Below, piece by piece: positions 1 to 10,100 of a stretch of DNA of 64,000 bases. The notes below the pieces were generated by a model. The model saw only the letters and a list, made by a program, of their open reading frames with translations, was not told the origin of the DNA and made no database searches. Position 1 is the first letter of the stretch. Each line of letters begins with the position of its first letter. The stretch comes from an uncultured bacterium (GTDB lineage: Bacteria; Krumholzibacteriota; Krumholzibacteriia; LZORAL124-64-63), in NCBI GenBank assembly GCA_903912525.1, contig CAIWHK010000018.1:90468-154467 (forward strand). The letters run 5' to 3'. Position numbers and translations under genes: made by a program.

Positions 1-474
1 GCCATCGTCGAGGGCCAGCACAAGGACGATCTGCAGTTCGACAACGCGATCGGAATCCACGCGCCGGCGCTTCCATTCGGCCATCGCGCGCGCGCGGCCG
101 CCATCCACATCGTCCTGCGTCATCTTGTAGGCGAACAGCAGCGTGCGCTGCCCCTGGAACAGGTTCTTGAAGTAGTAGACCGCCTGGCTGGGGCTGTACT
201 CGCTGGAGCGTTCGCCATGGTCGGTGACAGCCAGGCCCTCGCGGTGGACGAGCGCAGCGAGCGCCGAGGCATCGCCGGCCTCGAACGCCGCAGCCAGTCG
301 ACTGAACACCGCGCCCGGCGCATCTGCGGCCGGCCGTGCCGCCTGGTCCTTCGCGGCCCACACCGGGCGGGCGGGCGTCACGAGCAACGCCGCTCCGACC
401 GCAACGATCGCCAACAATCCGGCAAGCCGGTTGTGGCGTCGCGCCCGCGCAGGTTGAGGTCGGCGGACTGGCAT
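1..474 (-). CDS. Secreted or membrane-anchored NTF2-like protein (partial)
   Basis: This gene runs off the left edge, so only the first 158 codons are visible. The ATG at 474 is the first start after an in-frame TGA and has an AAGG purine stretch just upstream. The protein opens with a basic N-terminus (many Arg), then a hydrophobic segment at about residues 21-36 that would be a signal anchor or signal peptide. The region after it (AVFSRLAAAFEAGDASALAALV, then a Tyr/Phe-rich stretch) has the helix-then-sheet pattern of small NTF2-like/DUF4783-type domains; that is pattern recognition, not a search result. It is divergent from the cytochrome gene at 789. Function unknown. Confidence 0.6.
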   Translation of the reverse strand, partial: MPVRRPQPARARRHNRLAGLLAIVAVGAALLVTPARPVWAAKDQAARPAADAPGAVFSRLAAAFEAGDASALAALVHREGLAVTDHGERSSEYSPSQAVYYFKNLFQGQRTLLFAYKMTQDDVDGGRARAMAEWKRRRVDSDRVVELQIVLVLALDDG

Positions 475-788
475 CGAGGACCTTCATCGGGCTGGGTGGT
501 GGGCCGCGGGCAGGCCCCGTCGATCTCACAACAAGTCAATGTCACGGCAAGCCCCTGCCGCAACAAATCACTGTCGCAATCCATGTGCCAGCCGACCCGG
601 GATCCGCCGGGCGGCCCGGAAGCGGCAAGCCCCTGTCCGAACGGTGTTTCGCTTCCTTCCATGTTAACACGCATGCCTGCGTCCGTATCCCGCAGAATAC
701 ACATTGTGCCCCCCGGGCGACGCCAGCAGGGGGCGCACAATATAACAAAAAACTAAAGTATTTGAGGAATGATCCGAAACCTTGCGAC
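475..788. other. Divergent intergenic region before the cytochrome island
   Basis: This 314-base stretch holds no convincing gene. It becomes AT-rich only in its last 50 bases, where TATAAC (741-746) and TAAAGT (753-758) are possible -10 elements without a good -35. A 13-bp sequence, CGGCAAGCCCCTG, occurs twice (545-557 and 623-635). Regulatory sequence for the two divergent genes is the likeliest content. Confidence 0.4.
545..635. repeat. 13-bp direct repeat pair
   Basis: CGGCAAGCCCCTG is found at 545-557 and again at 623-635, 78 bases apart (start to start), in the divergent intergenic region. A regulator site is possible but unproven. Confidence 0.45.
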
Positions 789-1640
789 ATGAAGGTCATC
801 TTGCGCACGCTCCCCGCCGTCCTGACGGCCCTGATCCTGTCCGCAGCTCCCTTGGGCGCGAACGGGCTTTCGGCGTCGGATGCGGATCCCCACGAAGGGC
901 TCGCCTGCGCGCGGTGCCATCTCGGCGCCACGGCCCGGGCGATCGCCACCGCCGGTCCGAACGACCCGGATCCCCGTTCCCGCACCTGCCGGACCTGCCA
1001 CCGCGACCTCGGCACCCGGGGTTCGGCGGCCTCGCGTCAGCTGGGATTCCACGACGACCCGAAGGCTGACTGCGCAGGGTGCCACACGTTCCACGAACTC
1101 GGCCGGCTGAAGACAGCGGTCGGGGATCTGAAGATGTCGGCGCAGGGGCTTGGCGAAGGCGTCCCGGCCCATTGCGCGGGCTGCCACGAGCCCGGGGCCG
1201 ACCTCGGGACGTTGTCGCCGGCCCATCGCGCCGCCGCGGCCCTCTACCATCGCGACGCCGCCCTGCTGGTGGGCATGTCGCCCAGCCAGGGCTGCCTCAA
1301 CTGCCACGCCGACGATTCCGGATCCACGTGGCAGGGCGAGGCAGGCGGCCAGACGCTGAAGTTCAACCAGCACGCGACCCATCCCCTCGGGGTCCTGGCG
1401 GTGGCGGGCAGCGGTCGCGACGAGCGCAAGCTCCGTTCGCCGATCGACCCGCGCCTGCGTTTGTTCGACGAGAAAGTCGAGTGCCTGACCTGCCACTCGC
1501 TGACCGGTGGGCAGCCCGATCTCCTGGTCGCCTTCCCTTCGCAGCCCGAGCTCTGCCTCGGCTGCCACCAGCTCAAGAACTCGAATCCGAGTCCCGCCCA
1601 GGACACGCGCCTGATGGCCGTCATGGCCGATGTCCCTTAG
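789..1640 (+). CDS. Secreted heptaheme c-type cytochrome
   Basis: A 283-aa multiheme cytochrome c. The ATG at 789 is preferred over the upstream open frame because it gives a clean signal peptide (basic MKVILR, hydrophobic core to about residue 22, cleavage near GANG). Seven CXXCH heme sites lie at about residues 40, 67, 95, 129, 169, 232 and 256. Extra His residues (for example HDD, FHEL, HRAAA, NQHATHPL) could serve as distal ligands. It is the first gene of the electron transfer island and precedes the outer-membrane barrel by about 200 bases. By analogy with porin-cytochrome conduits it may be the periplasmic electron donor or a component lodged in the barrel. No lipobox is seen, so a soluble periplasmic or secreted location is inferred. 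The exact family is not recognised. Confidence 0.85.
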   Translation: MKVILRTLPAVLTALILSAAPLGANGLSASDADPHEGLACARCHLGATARAIATAGPNDPDPRSRTCRTCHRDLGTRGSAASRQLGFHDDPKADCAGCHTFHELGRLKTAVGDLKMSAQGLGEGVPAHCAGCHEPGADLGTLSPAHRAAAALYHRDAALLVGMSPSQGCLNCHADDSGSTWQGEAGGQTLKFNQHATHPLGVLAVAGSGRDERKLRSPIDPRLRLFDEKVECLTCHSLTGGQPDLLVAFPSQPELCLGCHQLKNSNPSPAQDTRLMAVMADVP

Positions 1641-1685
1641 TTCTCCGGGTATTTTCTAACCCCCCGTGATTCCTCAAGTTCATGA

Positions 1686-1714
1686 TTGCTTATTTTCGTC
1701 CGATTTGTTATTTT
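1686..1714 (+). promoter_or_regulatory. Candidate sigma70 promoter for the barrel gene
   Basis: Within an AT-rich pocket unusual for this DNA, TTGCTT (1686-1691) and an extended -10, TGT followed by TATTTT (1709-1714), are spaced by 17 bases. The -35 matches consensus only partly. It would serve the outer-membrane protein gene starting at 1845. Confidence 0.35.
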
Positions 1715-1844
1715 TTTAACTCGTGACGTCCGAAATCCATAGGCGGACAAGGACTTACACGCGCCGCCGAAGGTCCGCAGGCCGGACGCTCCGACGCGCG
1801 GATCCCGCCGCCGGTACATCCCAGCCGAGGCTGCAGCCTTACCC

Positions 1845-4073
1845 ATGTCGCTCAGGATCACCCTGCCCCGGCCGTCGCGCCGCCGTACCGCCCCCGCCGT
1901 CCGCGCGGTGGTGACCGGCGCTGTCGTAGCCGGCGCTGTCGTGGCGGGCACTGTCGTGGCCCTGCTTCCCCTGCCGGCCGCCGCGCTGGACGGCCGCGTC
2001 GACCTGCGGACGCTGCACCAGGAAGGCGCCTCCGGCGGCGAAGGCTACAGCAGCGACAACCAGTGGCAGGCGTTCGGCGTCGACCAGTCCATCCGGCTTT
2101 CCACCCGGGCCTCCCTCCAGTTCCAGTACCTGGCGCGGCGCGAATTCCTGCGCGGCACGGCCGCCGGGACCTCGGTCGACAACCGGTTGATCGCGCTGTC
2201 CCCTTCGAGCAGCCTTTCGTGGCAGGCCAAGGGTTGGCGCTTCAACGCATTCGCCCGGGGCAACCGCTCGGACCAGGATTTCGCCGGCACCCCCGCGATG
2301 CGCGACGACAGCCTCGAATACGGGCTGTGGTCCAGCGGGCGCTTCGGTTTCTTCTCCGGCGACGCCAACTACCAGGACAACACCTCATGGCGGCGCGGCG
2401 AGGGTGAGGATCGCGAGAACCGCGACCGGATCGGCAGCGGGCGGGTGCGCCTGGACCTGACGAAGCACGACGATGTGCAATACAACGTCTCGATCGTCGA
2501 ACAGAACGCCGTCACGAACAACCGGCTGACGGAGTACACCACGCAGCACCTGCAGTACCACGGCGACCGGCCCCTGGCCGGCTCCCGCGCGCGGGCCACG
2601 TGGACGGTCGGCCATCGCCGGTTCGAGCAGAGCGACGCGTTCACCGGCGACATCACCACACAATACGTGCAGCCGGCCTCCGGCGGATTCTGGCTGGACG
2701 ATACGCCGTCCTTCCTCGACCCGCTCGAGACCCAGCCCGAATACGTGCCGGCGCTGTTCGACAACGATCGCCTCTCGCCGACGGTCATCAACATCGGCGA
2801 CAACGCGCCGGTCGGGCGCGACTACGGGGGCGACTACCGGAATATCCAACTCGACTTCGGCGAGCCGGTGGCCATGACGTCCGCGTTCCTGTACGTCGAC
2901 CGGAAGCTCGGCAGCCTGCCCGCCATGTTCCAGTGGGACCTGTATTTCTGCGACGAGGCCGAAGGGCGCGACTGGGGCAGCGCCGTGCCGGCGGGAACCT
3001 GGAGCGCCCGCTACGTGGAACTCGAGTCCGGGCGGCAGGGCTGGGAGATCTCGTTCACGGGCGGCGTCACGCACCGTCGCCTGAAGCTCGTCGACCGCAA
3101 GCTCGGGCCCACGCTCGGTGACCTGTTCATCACCGAATTCGAAGTCTACCGGCCGATCGGCGAGGGCCAGTCCAAACGCACCGCGCGCCAGGAACGCACC
3201 ACCCTCGCGGGCGCACTCGAACTGAGCCCGTTCTCCAACCTGCAGCTGCGCGTCGACGGCGCGATCGACCGGCGCGACCAGGTCGGGAGCGGGCGCCTCG
3301 AGCGGGTCAACCAGAGCGCGCTGGCCAGTTGGCGCGTGAAGGGCTGGATGCTGTCGGGCCAGGTCCAGTCGAACTCCGAGGAAAGCCCGTCGCGACTGCG
3401 GACGGAATCCAATTCCCGGCAGGTGTCCCTGGCGCGACGCGCCCCGGGGCCGCTTTCGGGGCGCGTCTCCTGGATGCGCGCCAACGACAACACCTACAGC
3501 GTCCGGCAGGTCACCGAATCGGTGACGGCCGACGCCACCTGGCAGCCCGCGCCGCTCCTGTCCTTCATCCAGAAGGTGTCGCGCGGCTGGCGCACCAGCG
3601 AATACGGCGCCGGTGATTCCGATTCGTGGGTCCTGGCCTCGGAGATGCGCAGCGTGCCGCGCCCGGGCCTGCGCCTCGATGTCCGGCGGACCGAGCGCTG
3701 GGTGAGCCAGGAGGCCGGCGCGGGCTTCACCTCGTTCGGCGAAGCCGAGATCGATGCCTCGTGGGAGATCAGGCCCCTGCTTTCGTGGTCGTGCCAGGCC
3801 ACGAGCCAGCGGCGGGAACAGACCGATTGGATCCTGCGCAACACGCTGTCGTGGAGTCCGGTCCGCGGCGGCAGCATGCTGTTCTCCCTTCAGGCGAACG
3901 ACTATCAGGACTCGCGCATGGACCAGCTCCGGCGCGGCGGGAGCGTCAGTCTCGACTGGCAGGCGCGCGCCCGGCTGTCGCTGGCCGGCAGCGTTGAGAA
4001 GAGCTACGAGCGGCTGGGTAGCCGTGAAAGCTGGCCCTTGGGCTTCCAGATGCGGGCATATTGGACATTTTGA
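1845..4073 (+). CDS. Outer-membrane beta-barrel protein, likely cytochrome-conduit porin
   Basis: A 742-aa protein with an Arg-rich N-terminus and a long hydrophobic export signal (about residues 18-45) that contains a short VVAGAVVAG repeat encoded by near-identical 15-base units. The rest is dominated by alternating polar/aromatic strands such as LSTRASLQFQYLARREF and RVRLDLTKHDDVQYNVSIV, and the chain ends in AYWTF. A terminal aromatic Phe is the classic BAM recognition signal of outer-membrane barrels. There are no CXXCH motifs. Its position between multiheme cytochrome genes and its size suggest the barrel of a porin-cytochrome electron conduit (the role MtrB/PioB or the Geobacter Omb proteins play), but sequence kinship to those families cannot be judged by eye. 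A central part (about residues 270-440) may be a plug or periplasmic/extracellular domain. Confidence 0.7.
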   Translation: MSLRITLPRPSRRRTAPAVRAVVTGAVVAGAVVAGTVVALLPLPAAALDGRVDLRTLHQEGASGGEGYSSDNQWQAFGVDQSIRLSTRASLQFQYLARREFLRGTAAGTSVDNRLIALSPSSSLSWQAKGWRFNAFARGNRSDQDFAGTPAMRDDSLEYGLWSSGRFGFFSGDANYQDNTSWRRGEGEDRENRDRIGSGRVRLDLTKHDDVQYNVSIVEQNAVTNNRLTEYTTQHLQYHGDRPLAGSRARATWTVGHRRFEQSDAFTGDITTQYVQPASGGFWLDDTPSFLDPLETQPEYVPALFDNDRLSPTVINIGDNAPVGRDYGGDYRNIQLDFGEPVAMTSAFLYVDRKLGSLPAMFQWDLYFCDEAEGRDWGSAVPAGTWSARYVELESGRQGWEISFTGGVTHRRLKLVDRKLGPTLGDLFITEFEVYRPIGEGQSKRTARQERTTLAGALELSPFSNLQLRVDGAIDRRDQVGSGRLERVNQSALASWRVKGWMLSGQVQSNSEESPSRLRTESNSRQVSLARRAPGPLSGRVSWMRANDNTYSVRQVTESVTADATWQPAPLLSFIQKVSRGWRTSEYGAGDSDSWVLASEMRSVPRPGLRLDVRRTERWVSQEAGAGFTSFGEAEIDASWEIRPLLSWSCQATSQRREQTDWILRNTLSWSPVRGGSMLFSLQANDYQDSRMDQLRRGGSVSLDWQARARLSLAGSVEKSYERLGSRESWPLGFQMRAYWTF

Positions 4074-4145
4074 CGGCGGTATCGCAGATTTTCCGGGCGA
4101 CCGCTGCCGGCAGGCGATGCGGTCAGGCCGGCGAAAGGACAAACG

Positions 4146-4727
4146 ATGAGGAATTCGAGGCACGCGGCCCTGGGCACGACCCTCCTGTTGGTGGTCCTGT
4201 GCACGATGTGGGCCGGCTGCGGCCCCCGCGCCAGCCAGTACATCCGCGAAGACGTCGACTTCAGCTTCATCCGCCGCGTTGCGGTCTTCCCCTTCTATAA
4301 CCTGACCCAGGACACCTTCGCTGCCCAGCGTGTGCAGTCGATCTTCGTGACCGAGATCCTGAAGACCGGCCAGGTCGAGGTGGCCGACCGCGGTGAGACC
4401 CTGTCGATCGTGGCCTCGATGAAGCTGCCGCCCGACCGCGTCATCAGCCCCGAGCAGGTCATGGAACTGGGCAAGCAGTTGCAGGTCGACGGCATCTTCT
4501 TCGCGACCGTCGAGGAATACGGCACCGAGCGCTCGGCGCGCGACCCGGCGCAGGTCGTCACGTGCGTCTACCAGCTCCACGAGACCCAGACCGGTCGCAT
4601 GATCTGGTCATCCCAGACGCGCACGGATGGAACCTCGCTCATGCGGAAGCTGTTCGGTGGCGGGACGGCCGGGATCTACCAAGTCGCCCGGGCCAACGTG
4701 CGCGCTGCGCTGGAGACCCTGTTCTGA
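4146..4727 (+). CDS. Lipoprotein with CsgG/GNA1162-like fold
   Basis: A 193-aa lipoprotein: MRNSRHAALG, a hydrophobic core, then the lipobox WAGC with the acylated Cys at about residue 25. The body (RRVAVFPFYNLTQD near residue 44, then VTEILKTG and VEVADR) matches the start of CsgG/GNA1162/LpoB-type domains, which begin with a VAVLPF strand and a helix ending before a strand that sets the protein name-giving fold. These lipoproteins often sit at the inner face of the outer membrane and assist secretion or envelope assembly. Here it follows the barrel gene by 72 bases and overlaps the next gene by one base (TGATG), so the three are probably co-transcribed. A role in assembling or exporting the cytochrome conduit is inferred from context only. 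Confidence 0.7.
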   Translation: MRNSRHAALGTTLLLVVLCTMWAGCGPRASQYIREDVDFSFIRRVAVFPFYNLTQDTFAAQRVQSIFVTEILKTGQVEVADRGETLSIVASMKLPPDRVISPEQVMELGKQLQVDGIFFATVEEYGTERSARDPAQVVTCVYQLHETQTGRMIWSSQTRTDGTSLMRKLFGGGTAGIYQVARANVRAALETLF

Positions 4728-5782
4728 TGAAGACCCGCGGCCACAGATGGCGGCTGTTGCCCGTAGCCGGGTTGTTCCTGGCGACGGGCCTTCGGGCCGA
4801 GCCTGTGACCGAGCCTGCCGGATTCTCGCCGGCTGTCGCCGTCGTCCTGCACATCGAGGGCGAGCCCGTGCCCGGCCTGGACATCGACGTCGCCGGGCTG
4901 CGGCGCACCACGCTTGACATGGCCACGGCCATGGTCGGCGCCTCGGGGGCGCCGCTGGCCGACCGCGCCGCGACCGAGGAACTGGTCCGCCGCCACCGCG
5001 TCCGCTCGGGTGCGGCGTTGCCCCCCGCCTTCCTGGCCGGCCTTCACGACTCGCTGGGCGCCGGTCGCCTCATGGCCGTGACTCTCCTGGTCGGGAACGG
5101 ACGGATCACCGCCACGGCGCGCGCCATCGAGACCGGCAGCGGGCGGCTGGCCTCCGTGGGGATCGCCGAGACCGTCGTCGTCGGGAAGGAGTGGCAGCAC
5201 GCCCTGATGGCCTCGCTGCGCGACGCCATGCCCGCACTGCGCGACCCGCTGCCGCCCGGCACTACCTTGCTGGTCCTGCCCGCCACCGGCGTCGGCCTCG
5301 ATGTGCTGGTGATCCGCCAGGCGACCGCCAGCCTGCTGGCCGCCGCGACCGCGGACACGAAGTGGGCCGTCGTCGACCCCGCGCTGGCGACGGGCGCCGC
5401 CCTGGCCTCGGGACAGGACCTGGCGCGACTGGCCCGCAGCGACCGCGCCCTGCTGGCCGAGAAATTCGGCGTGTCGTGGGCCGTCGAAGCGGAAGTCGTC
5501 TCGTTCGGCCGGGACAACGCCGCCGCCGCGCTGGCGATACCCGCCGAGCTCGACGAGATCGCGGGCGCCGCTGCTCCCGTGGGCGACCTGACGATGACGT
5601 TGCGTATCCTCGACCTGGGCACCGGGCGGATCCGCGCGGCGGAGACGGTCATGGTGCCGGGCTCGCCGCACACCGGATGGTTCGGCGTGACCCATGCCCC
5701 GACCCTGCTGGAACAGATGCGCAAAGGCGCCGGACAACTTTGGCCCAACCTGCAACGCCTTCTGGAGGAGCCCACCTCATGA
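4727..5782 (+). CDS. Secreted protein of unknown function
   Basis: A 351-aa protein whose ATG overlaps the stop of the lipoprotein gene by one base. It has a signal peptide (MKTRGHRWRLLPVAGLFLATG, cleavage near RAEP). No family is recognised with confidence. Segments such as PGTTLLVLPATGVGLDVLV followed by helices, and LTMTLRILDLGTGRIRAAETVMV, resemble the N-terminal and C-terminal strands of CsgG/TolB-N-like domains, so it may be a second, diverged copy of the fold of the preceding lipoprotein, perhaps two copies in tandem. Translational coupling on both sides (one-base overlap upstream, four-base ATGA overlap downstream) ties it to the lipoprotein and the peptidyl-prolyl isomerase. Confidence 0.6.
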   Translation: MKTRGHRWRLLPVAGLFLATGLRAEPVTEPAGFSPAVAVVLHIEGEPVPGLDIDVAGLRRTTLDMATAMVGASGAPLADRAATEELVRRHRVRSGAALPPAFLAGLHDSLGAGRLMAVTLLVGNGRITATARAIETGSGRLASVGIAETVVVGKEWQHALMASLRDAMPALRDPLPPGTTLLVLPATGVGLDVLVIRQATASLLAAATADTKWAVVDPALATGAALASGQDLARLARSDRALLAEKFGVSWAVEAEVVSFGRDNAAAALAIPAELDEIAGAAAPVGDLTMTLRILDLGTGRIRAAETVMVPGSPHTGWFGVTHAPTLLEQMRKGAGQLWPNLQRLLEEPTS

Positions 5783-7113
5783 ACCCGAGACCGATGCGCC
5801 TCGCCCTGCTGACCATCACGTTCGCGCTGGCCTTTGCCGCCCCGTGCCGGGCGGATGCCGACCGCGAGATCGCGCTGGCCCTGGTCGGGCCGGACACCGT
5901 GACCACGCTCGAGCTCCACATCGAGCTCGGCCTGATGCAGGTCCGCAACGCCGATAATATTGCGCTGAGCTTCGGGGAACCGAAGACGATCCTCAAGCGC
6001 CTGACCCAGAACCACCTGATCATCCAGGAAGGCTTCCGGATGGGCCTGGACCAGGAGTTCACGGTCCGGAACCAGTGCGAAGAAGTCGTGCGCCACGAGT
6101 GCATGAAGGCACTGCTCGACTCGGTGGCGCTGAACATCCCCGCCGAGACGCCGGGCGTGCAGGACAAGCGCAAGGCCGCCGTCCAGTCGTACCTCGACGG
6201 GCTCTTCCGCCGCTACGGGGTCGTCGTGGACTCGACGGTGCTGCGTTCGCTGGACTACGGTTCGAAGGACGCGGCGATGCAGAAGCGCCTGCAGTCCAGC
6301 ACCGAGGTCCTGGCCCGGATCGGCGGCGGGCGCAGCCTGACGATCGCCGATTTCTCGCGCGAACTGCGGTTCACGGAATTCCACGGCCTGGTCGGCAAAG
6401 CCGACGCGGCCGAGCGGCGCGACAACATCCTGCGCGACCACCTGGCCCAGGTCGCGGTCAACCGCCAGCTCAAGGCCCAGAAGATGGACCAGACGCCCCA
6501 GATGCTGATGCTGCGCGCCCGGTTCGAGCGCAGCACGATCCTCGAGGAAGCCCTGCGCGTGCTGCTCCAGTTCGACTTCTCGCCGACCGACCCGGAAATT
6601 TCGCACTACTACCGCGCCCACACGCTTGAAGTGACAGCCCCGCCCCGCTTCAAGATGGCGAGCCTGAAGGCGCCGTCCGAAGAGGTCGCAAACCAGCTGC
6701 GCGACAAGATCATGGGCGGCGCCGCGGTGCGCTGGCTGGCCGAGAACGACAAGCGCGTCGTGAAGGGGCCGCCGCCGTTCCCCGACACGTGGCTGCGCCC
6801 CGAGGAAATGGGCATGAAGCCCGAGGATGCGAAACAGAACTTCGTGCCCGCCCCGTACCAGGTGCCCGACGGCTGGGTCGTGGCCCAGATCACGGTCCTG
6901 GAACCGGGCCTGCCCCTGCCGCTCGAGCAGTGCCGCGAACAGGTCCTCGGAATGATGAAGCGTGATGCGATGCGCGACCACATGGTCGACATCATCGCGC
7001 GGCTCGAGAAGGAATCGCCGATCGTCATCCTGCCCGGCGCCGAGGAAGAAGTCGCGCGGGTCGTGGCCGACGTCGTGAAGGCCGCAGCCACCAACGGCGC
7101 GGCCTCCAAGTGA
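5779..7113 (+). CDS. SurA-like periplasmic peptidyl-prolyl isomerase/chaperone
   Basis: A 444-aa exported protein. The ATG at 5779 overlaps the upstream stop (ATGA) and has GGAG about 10 bases before it; the signal peptide ends near CRADA. A long helical N-terminal part (about 30-250), with a segment ILKRLTQNHLIIQEGF typical of SurA/PpiD N-domains, is followed by a parvulin-like section beginning at PEISHYYRAH (about 270) and ending with a GWVVAQITVLEPGLPLPLEQ stretch (about 370-390). The parvulin core is diverged, so chaperone activity is more certain than isomerase activity. Such genes commonly sit beside multiheme cytochrome genes, and here it directly precedes the 42-heme cytochrome, whose folding it may assist. 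Confidence 0.7.
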   Translation: MNPRPMRLALLTITFALAFAAPCRADADREIALALVGPDTVTTLELHIELGLMQVRNADNIALSFGEPKTILKRLTQNHLIIQEGFRMGLDQEFTVRNQCEEVVRHECMKALLDSVALNIPAETPGVQDKRKAAVQSYLDGLFRRYGVVVDSTVLRSLDYGSKDAAMQKRLQSSTEVLARIGGGRSLTIADFSRELRFTEFHGLVGKADAAERRDNILRDHLAQVAVNRQLKAQKMDQTPQMLMLRARFERSTILEEALRVLLQFDFSPTDPEISHYYRAHTLEVTAPPRFKMASLKAPSEEVANQLRDKIMGGAAVRWLAENDKRVVKGPPPFPDTWLRPEEMGMKPEDAKQNFVPAPYQVPDGWVVAQITVLEPGLPLPLEQCREQVLGMMKRDAMRDHMVDIIARLEKESPIVILPGAEEEVARVVADVVKAAATNGAASK

Positions 7114-7133
7114 TCGAAGCAGGAGGCTTGAAC

Positions 7134-10100
7134 GTGGATCGCTTCATTGCTGTTCGCCCCGGAAGCGCTCGCGCCTTGAAGGCGGCCCTGGTCCTCGCGC
7201 TGGTGGCGTGCCTGCACGCCGTCCCCGCTGGCGCCGCCGGCTTCAAGACCAAGGGCTGCGTCGACTGCCACCAGGAAGCGCTCAAGAAGACGCCGGCGAA
7301 GAACGCGCACCAGCCGTTCGCGGCGCGCGATTGCGAGGGCTGCCACCGCCGGCACGGCGTCATCGGCAAGCTGGTGCTCAAGAACACGGGCAAGGACCTG
7401 TGCCTCGAGTGCCACAAGGACCTGGTCGGCGTGACCAAGCGCGCCGTCGTGCACGACCCCCTGCGCAAGGGAGACTGCACGGGCTGCCACTCCCCCCACG
7501 GCTCGGGCCAGCCGAACCTGCTGCCGGCGGCCGGCGCAGCATCCTGTTACAAGTGCCACGACGCGAAGCCGTACCAGCGCAAGAACGTACACCAGCCCCT
7601 GGCCAAGGGCGGCTGCGCGGCCTGCCACGACCCGCACGGCTCGGAGAACGCCGGGCTGCTGAAGCTGCCGGGCGACCAGATGTGCCTGTCGTGCCACGCG
7701 GACGCGGGCAAGCTCGCCAAGTCCCACAAGGTGCAGGGCGCCGTCACCGGCTGCGTCTCGTGCCACGATCCCCACAGCGCGGACGGCGAGTACCTGCAGT
7801 ACGCGGTGCTCCATGCCCCGATGGCCGACGGCGACTGCGCCCAGTGCCATGACGTCTCGCCCGGCGCCGCGTCGGGCGCGCTGGTTGTTCCCGCAGCCGA
7901 GCTCTGCGTGCAGTGCCACGACGATCCGGCGACCCGCACGGTCGCCCACCCGCCTGCGGCCGAGCACGAATGCCTGCAGTGCCACGCGCCGCACGGCAGC
8001 GCGCGCCCTGCGCTCCTGGTGGCCGGCGAGCGCAAGGTCTGCCTCGACTGCCACGACAAGCCGCCCTTCGAGCGGTCGGTGCAGCACGCGCCGGCGGCCG
8101 AGGGCGCCTGCACCACGTGCCATGACCCGCACGGCGGCGAGCGGCCCAAGCTGCTGAAGGACGAGACCAACACCATCTGCGCGAGTTGCCACGACGGCAT
8201 CCTGCCGGCGGCGACGGCGACAGGCGTCGTGGTCCACGCCCCGCTGGCCAAGCAGGCCTGCTCGGTGTGCCACGAACCCCACAGCGCGAACCACAAGGCC
8301 CTGCTGCGCCGGGAAGCCGGGACCCTGTGCCTGGGCTGCCATACCAAGGTCCAGATGGAACTCGCAGCCGAGTACACGCACGACGTTGTCGCGCGCGGCG
8401 AGTGCCTGGCCTGCCACAAGCCCCACACTTCCGACCAGCCGGGACTGCTGACGAAGGCCCCCGCTGCTTTGTGCGCCGGCTGCCACGCGGACCTGTCCAA
8501 GCAGCCGGAGGGCGGCACGTTGCATGCGCCGGCGGCCGACGGCGCCTGCCTGGACTGCCACCTGCCGCACGGCGGCGACGAACGGGCGCTGCTGCGCCAG
8601 GCCGTAGCCCCGACCTGCGCGGCCTGCCACGAGGTCGGCAAGCCCTCGGGTGCCGCCTGGCAGGGCCACAAGCCGGTCGCCGACGGCGCCTGCACGGCCT
8701 GCCACGACCCGCACCGCTCGACCCGCAAGGTCCTCCTGGTGGCCGACAAGGACAAGCTGTGCGGCCTGTGCCACGAGGACATCGCCGCTCCGAAGGGCGC
8801 CGCCTCGATCCACCCGCCCAGCCAGGGCGAGTGCCTGGAGTGCCACCTGCCGCATGGCGGCCAGGGCCCCGCGTTCCTGCGCGAGGCCGCGCCGGCGCTG
8901 TGCTTCCGCTGCCACGACGAGAAGGGCGCCGACTTCGTCGAGAAGCACCGGGGCCGCGATGCGGCGAAGATGGACTGCCTGGGCTGCCACGAGCCGCACA
9001 ACGCGACCATGCCCGGCCTGCTGGTCGCCAAGGCCCACCCACCGTTCGCCGACCGCGATTGCGCCAGCTGCCACCAGTCGCCCGAGCCGATCGTGAACCA
9101 GACCCCGGTCTGCGCGCAGTGCCATGACAGCCTGCCCGACGCTGCGGCGAAGGGCCAGACCGTCCACGCGCCGTTCGGGGAAGGCGACTGCAGCGCCTGC
9201 CACAACCCGCACGTGTCGCGTGGCGAGCACTTCCTGAAGAAGGCCACGACCGCTGCGGTCTGCGCGGCCTGCCACGACCCGGCGGACCTGACGCCGAAGC
9301 CGGAGCTGGCCCATACGCCGGTGCGTGAGGGCCGCTGCGAGGCCTGCCACAGCCCCCACGCGTCGGCGCAGCCGAAGCTGCTGCGGCTGCCGGCCGGCGA
9401 GCTGTGCACGAGCTGCCACAAGCCGATCGAGGAGCTCAAGAAGCTGCCGGTCGTGCACGCGCCGCTGAAGACGGGCGCCTGCACGCGCTGCCACGACCCG
9501 CACGGCGGGCCGGTGGCGATGAACCTGATCGCCGAGACGAAGGTCCTCTGCGTCAAGTGCCACGCGCCGGCGGCGCTGCCGGCCAAGCACAAGGGCTTCC
9601 CGGTCGCCGATGCCGACTGCGCGGGATGCCACACGCCCCACGCGTCGAAGCGGGCGAATCTGCCGCACCCGAACATGCACCAGCCGTACGCGCAGGGTAA
9701 CTGCGCGGCCTGCCATGTCGGCGCGACGAAGGCCACCAAGGCCGCGCAGCCCGCTCTGTGCTTCGGCTGCCACGCGGCAATGAAGGAGGACCTGAAGTCC
9801 GGGACGCTGCACGCCCCGCTGACCGGCGAAAAGGCCTGCACGGTCTGCCATTCGCCGCACACCGCACCGAACGAACCGCTGCTGCCGAGGCCGCAGGCGG
9901 CCGTGTGCGGCGCGTGTCACCAGGACAAGGTCGACACCAACCGCAAGGCGGCGCACCGCCACCCGGAGACGGACGGGAAGTTGTGCACCATCTGCCATGA
10001 CCCGCACCTGGCGGCCGAGAACGCCGCGGACGGCAGCAAGGCGCCTGAGGTGTGCCTGAACTGCCATACCTACCGCGACCACACGGACCACCCGATGGGC

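Noticed and set aside
336..788. An extended N-terminus for the first 7-heme cytochrome
   Set aside because: The extra residues lack any export signal and are of low-complexity type; the start at 789 gives a proper signal peptide.
2385..4580. A 731-codon antisense frame across the outer-membrane barrel gene
   Set aside because: Composition is typical of a high-GC shadow and no start signal or family motif is seen.
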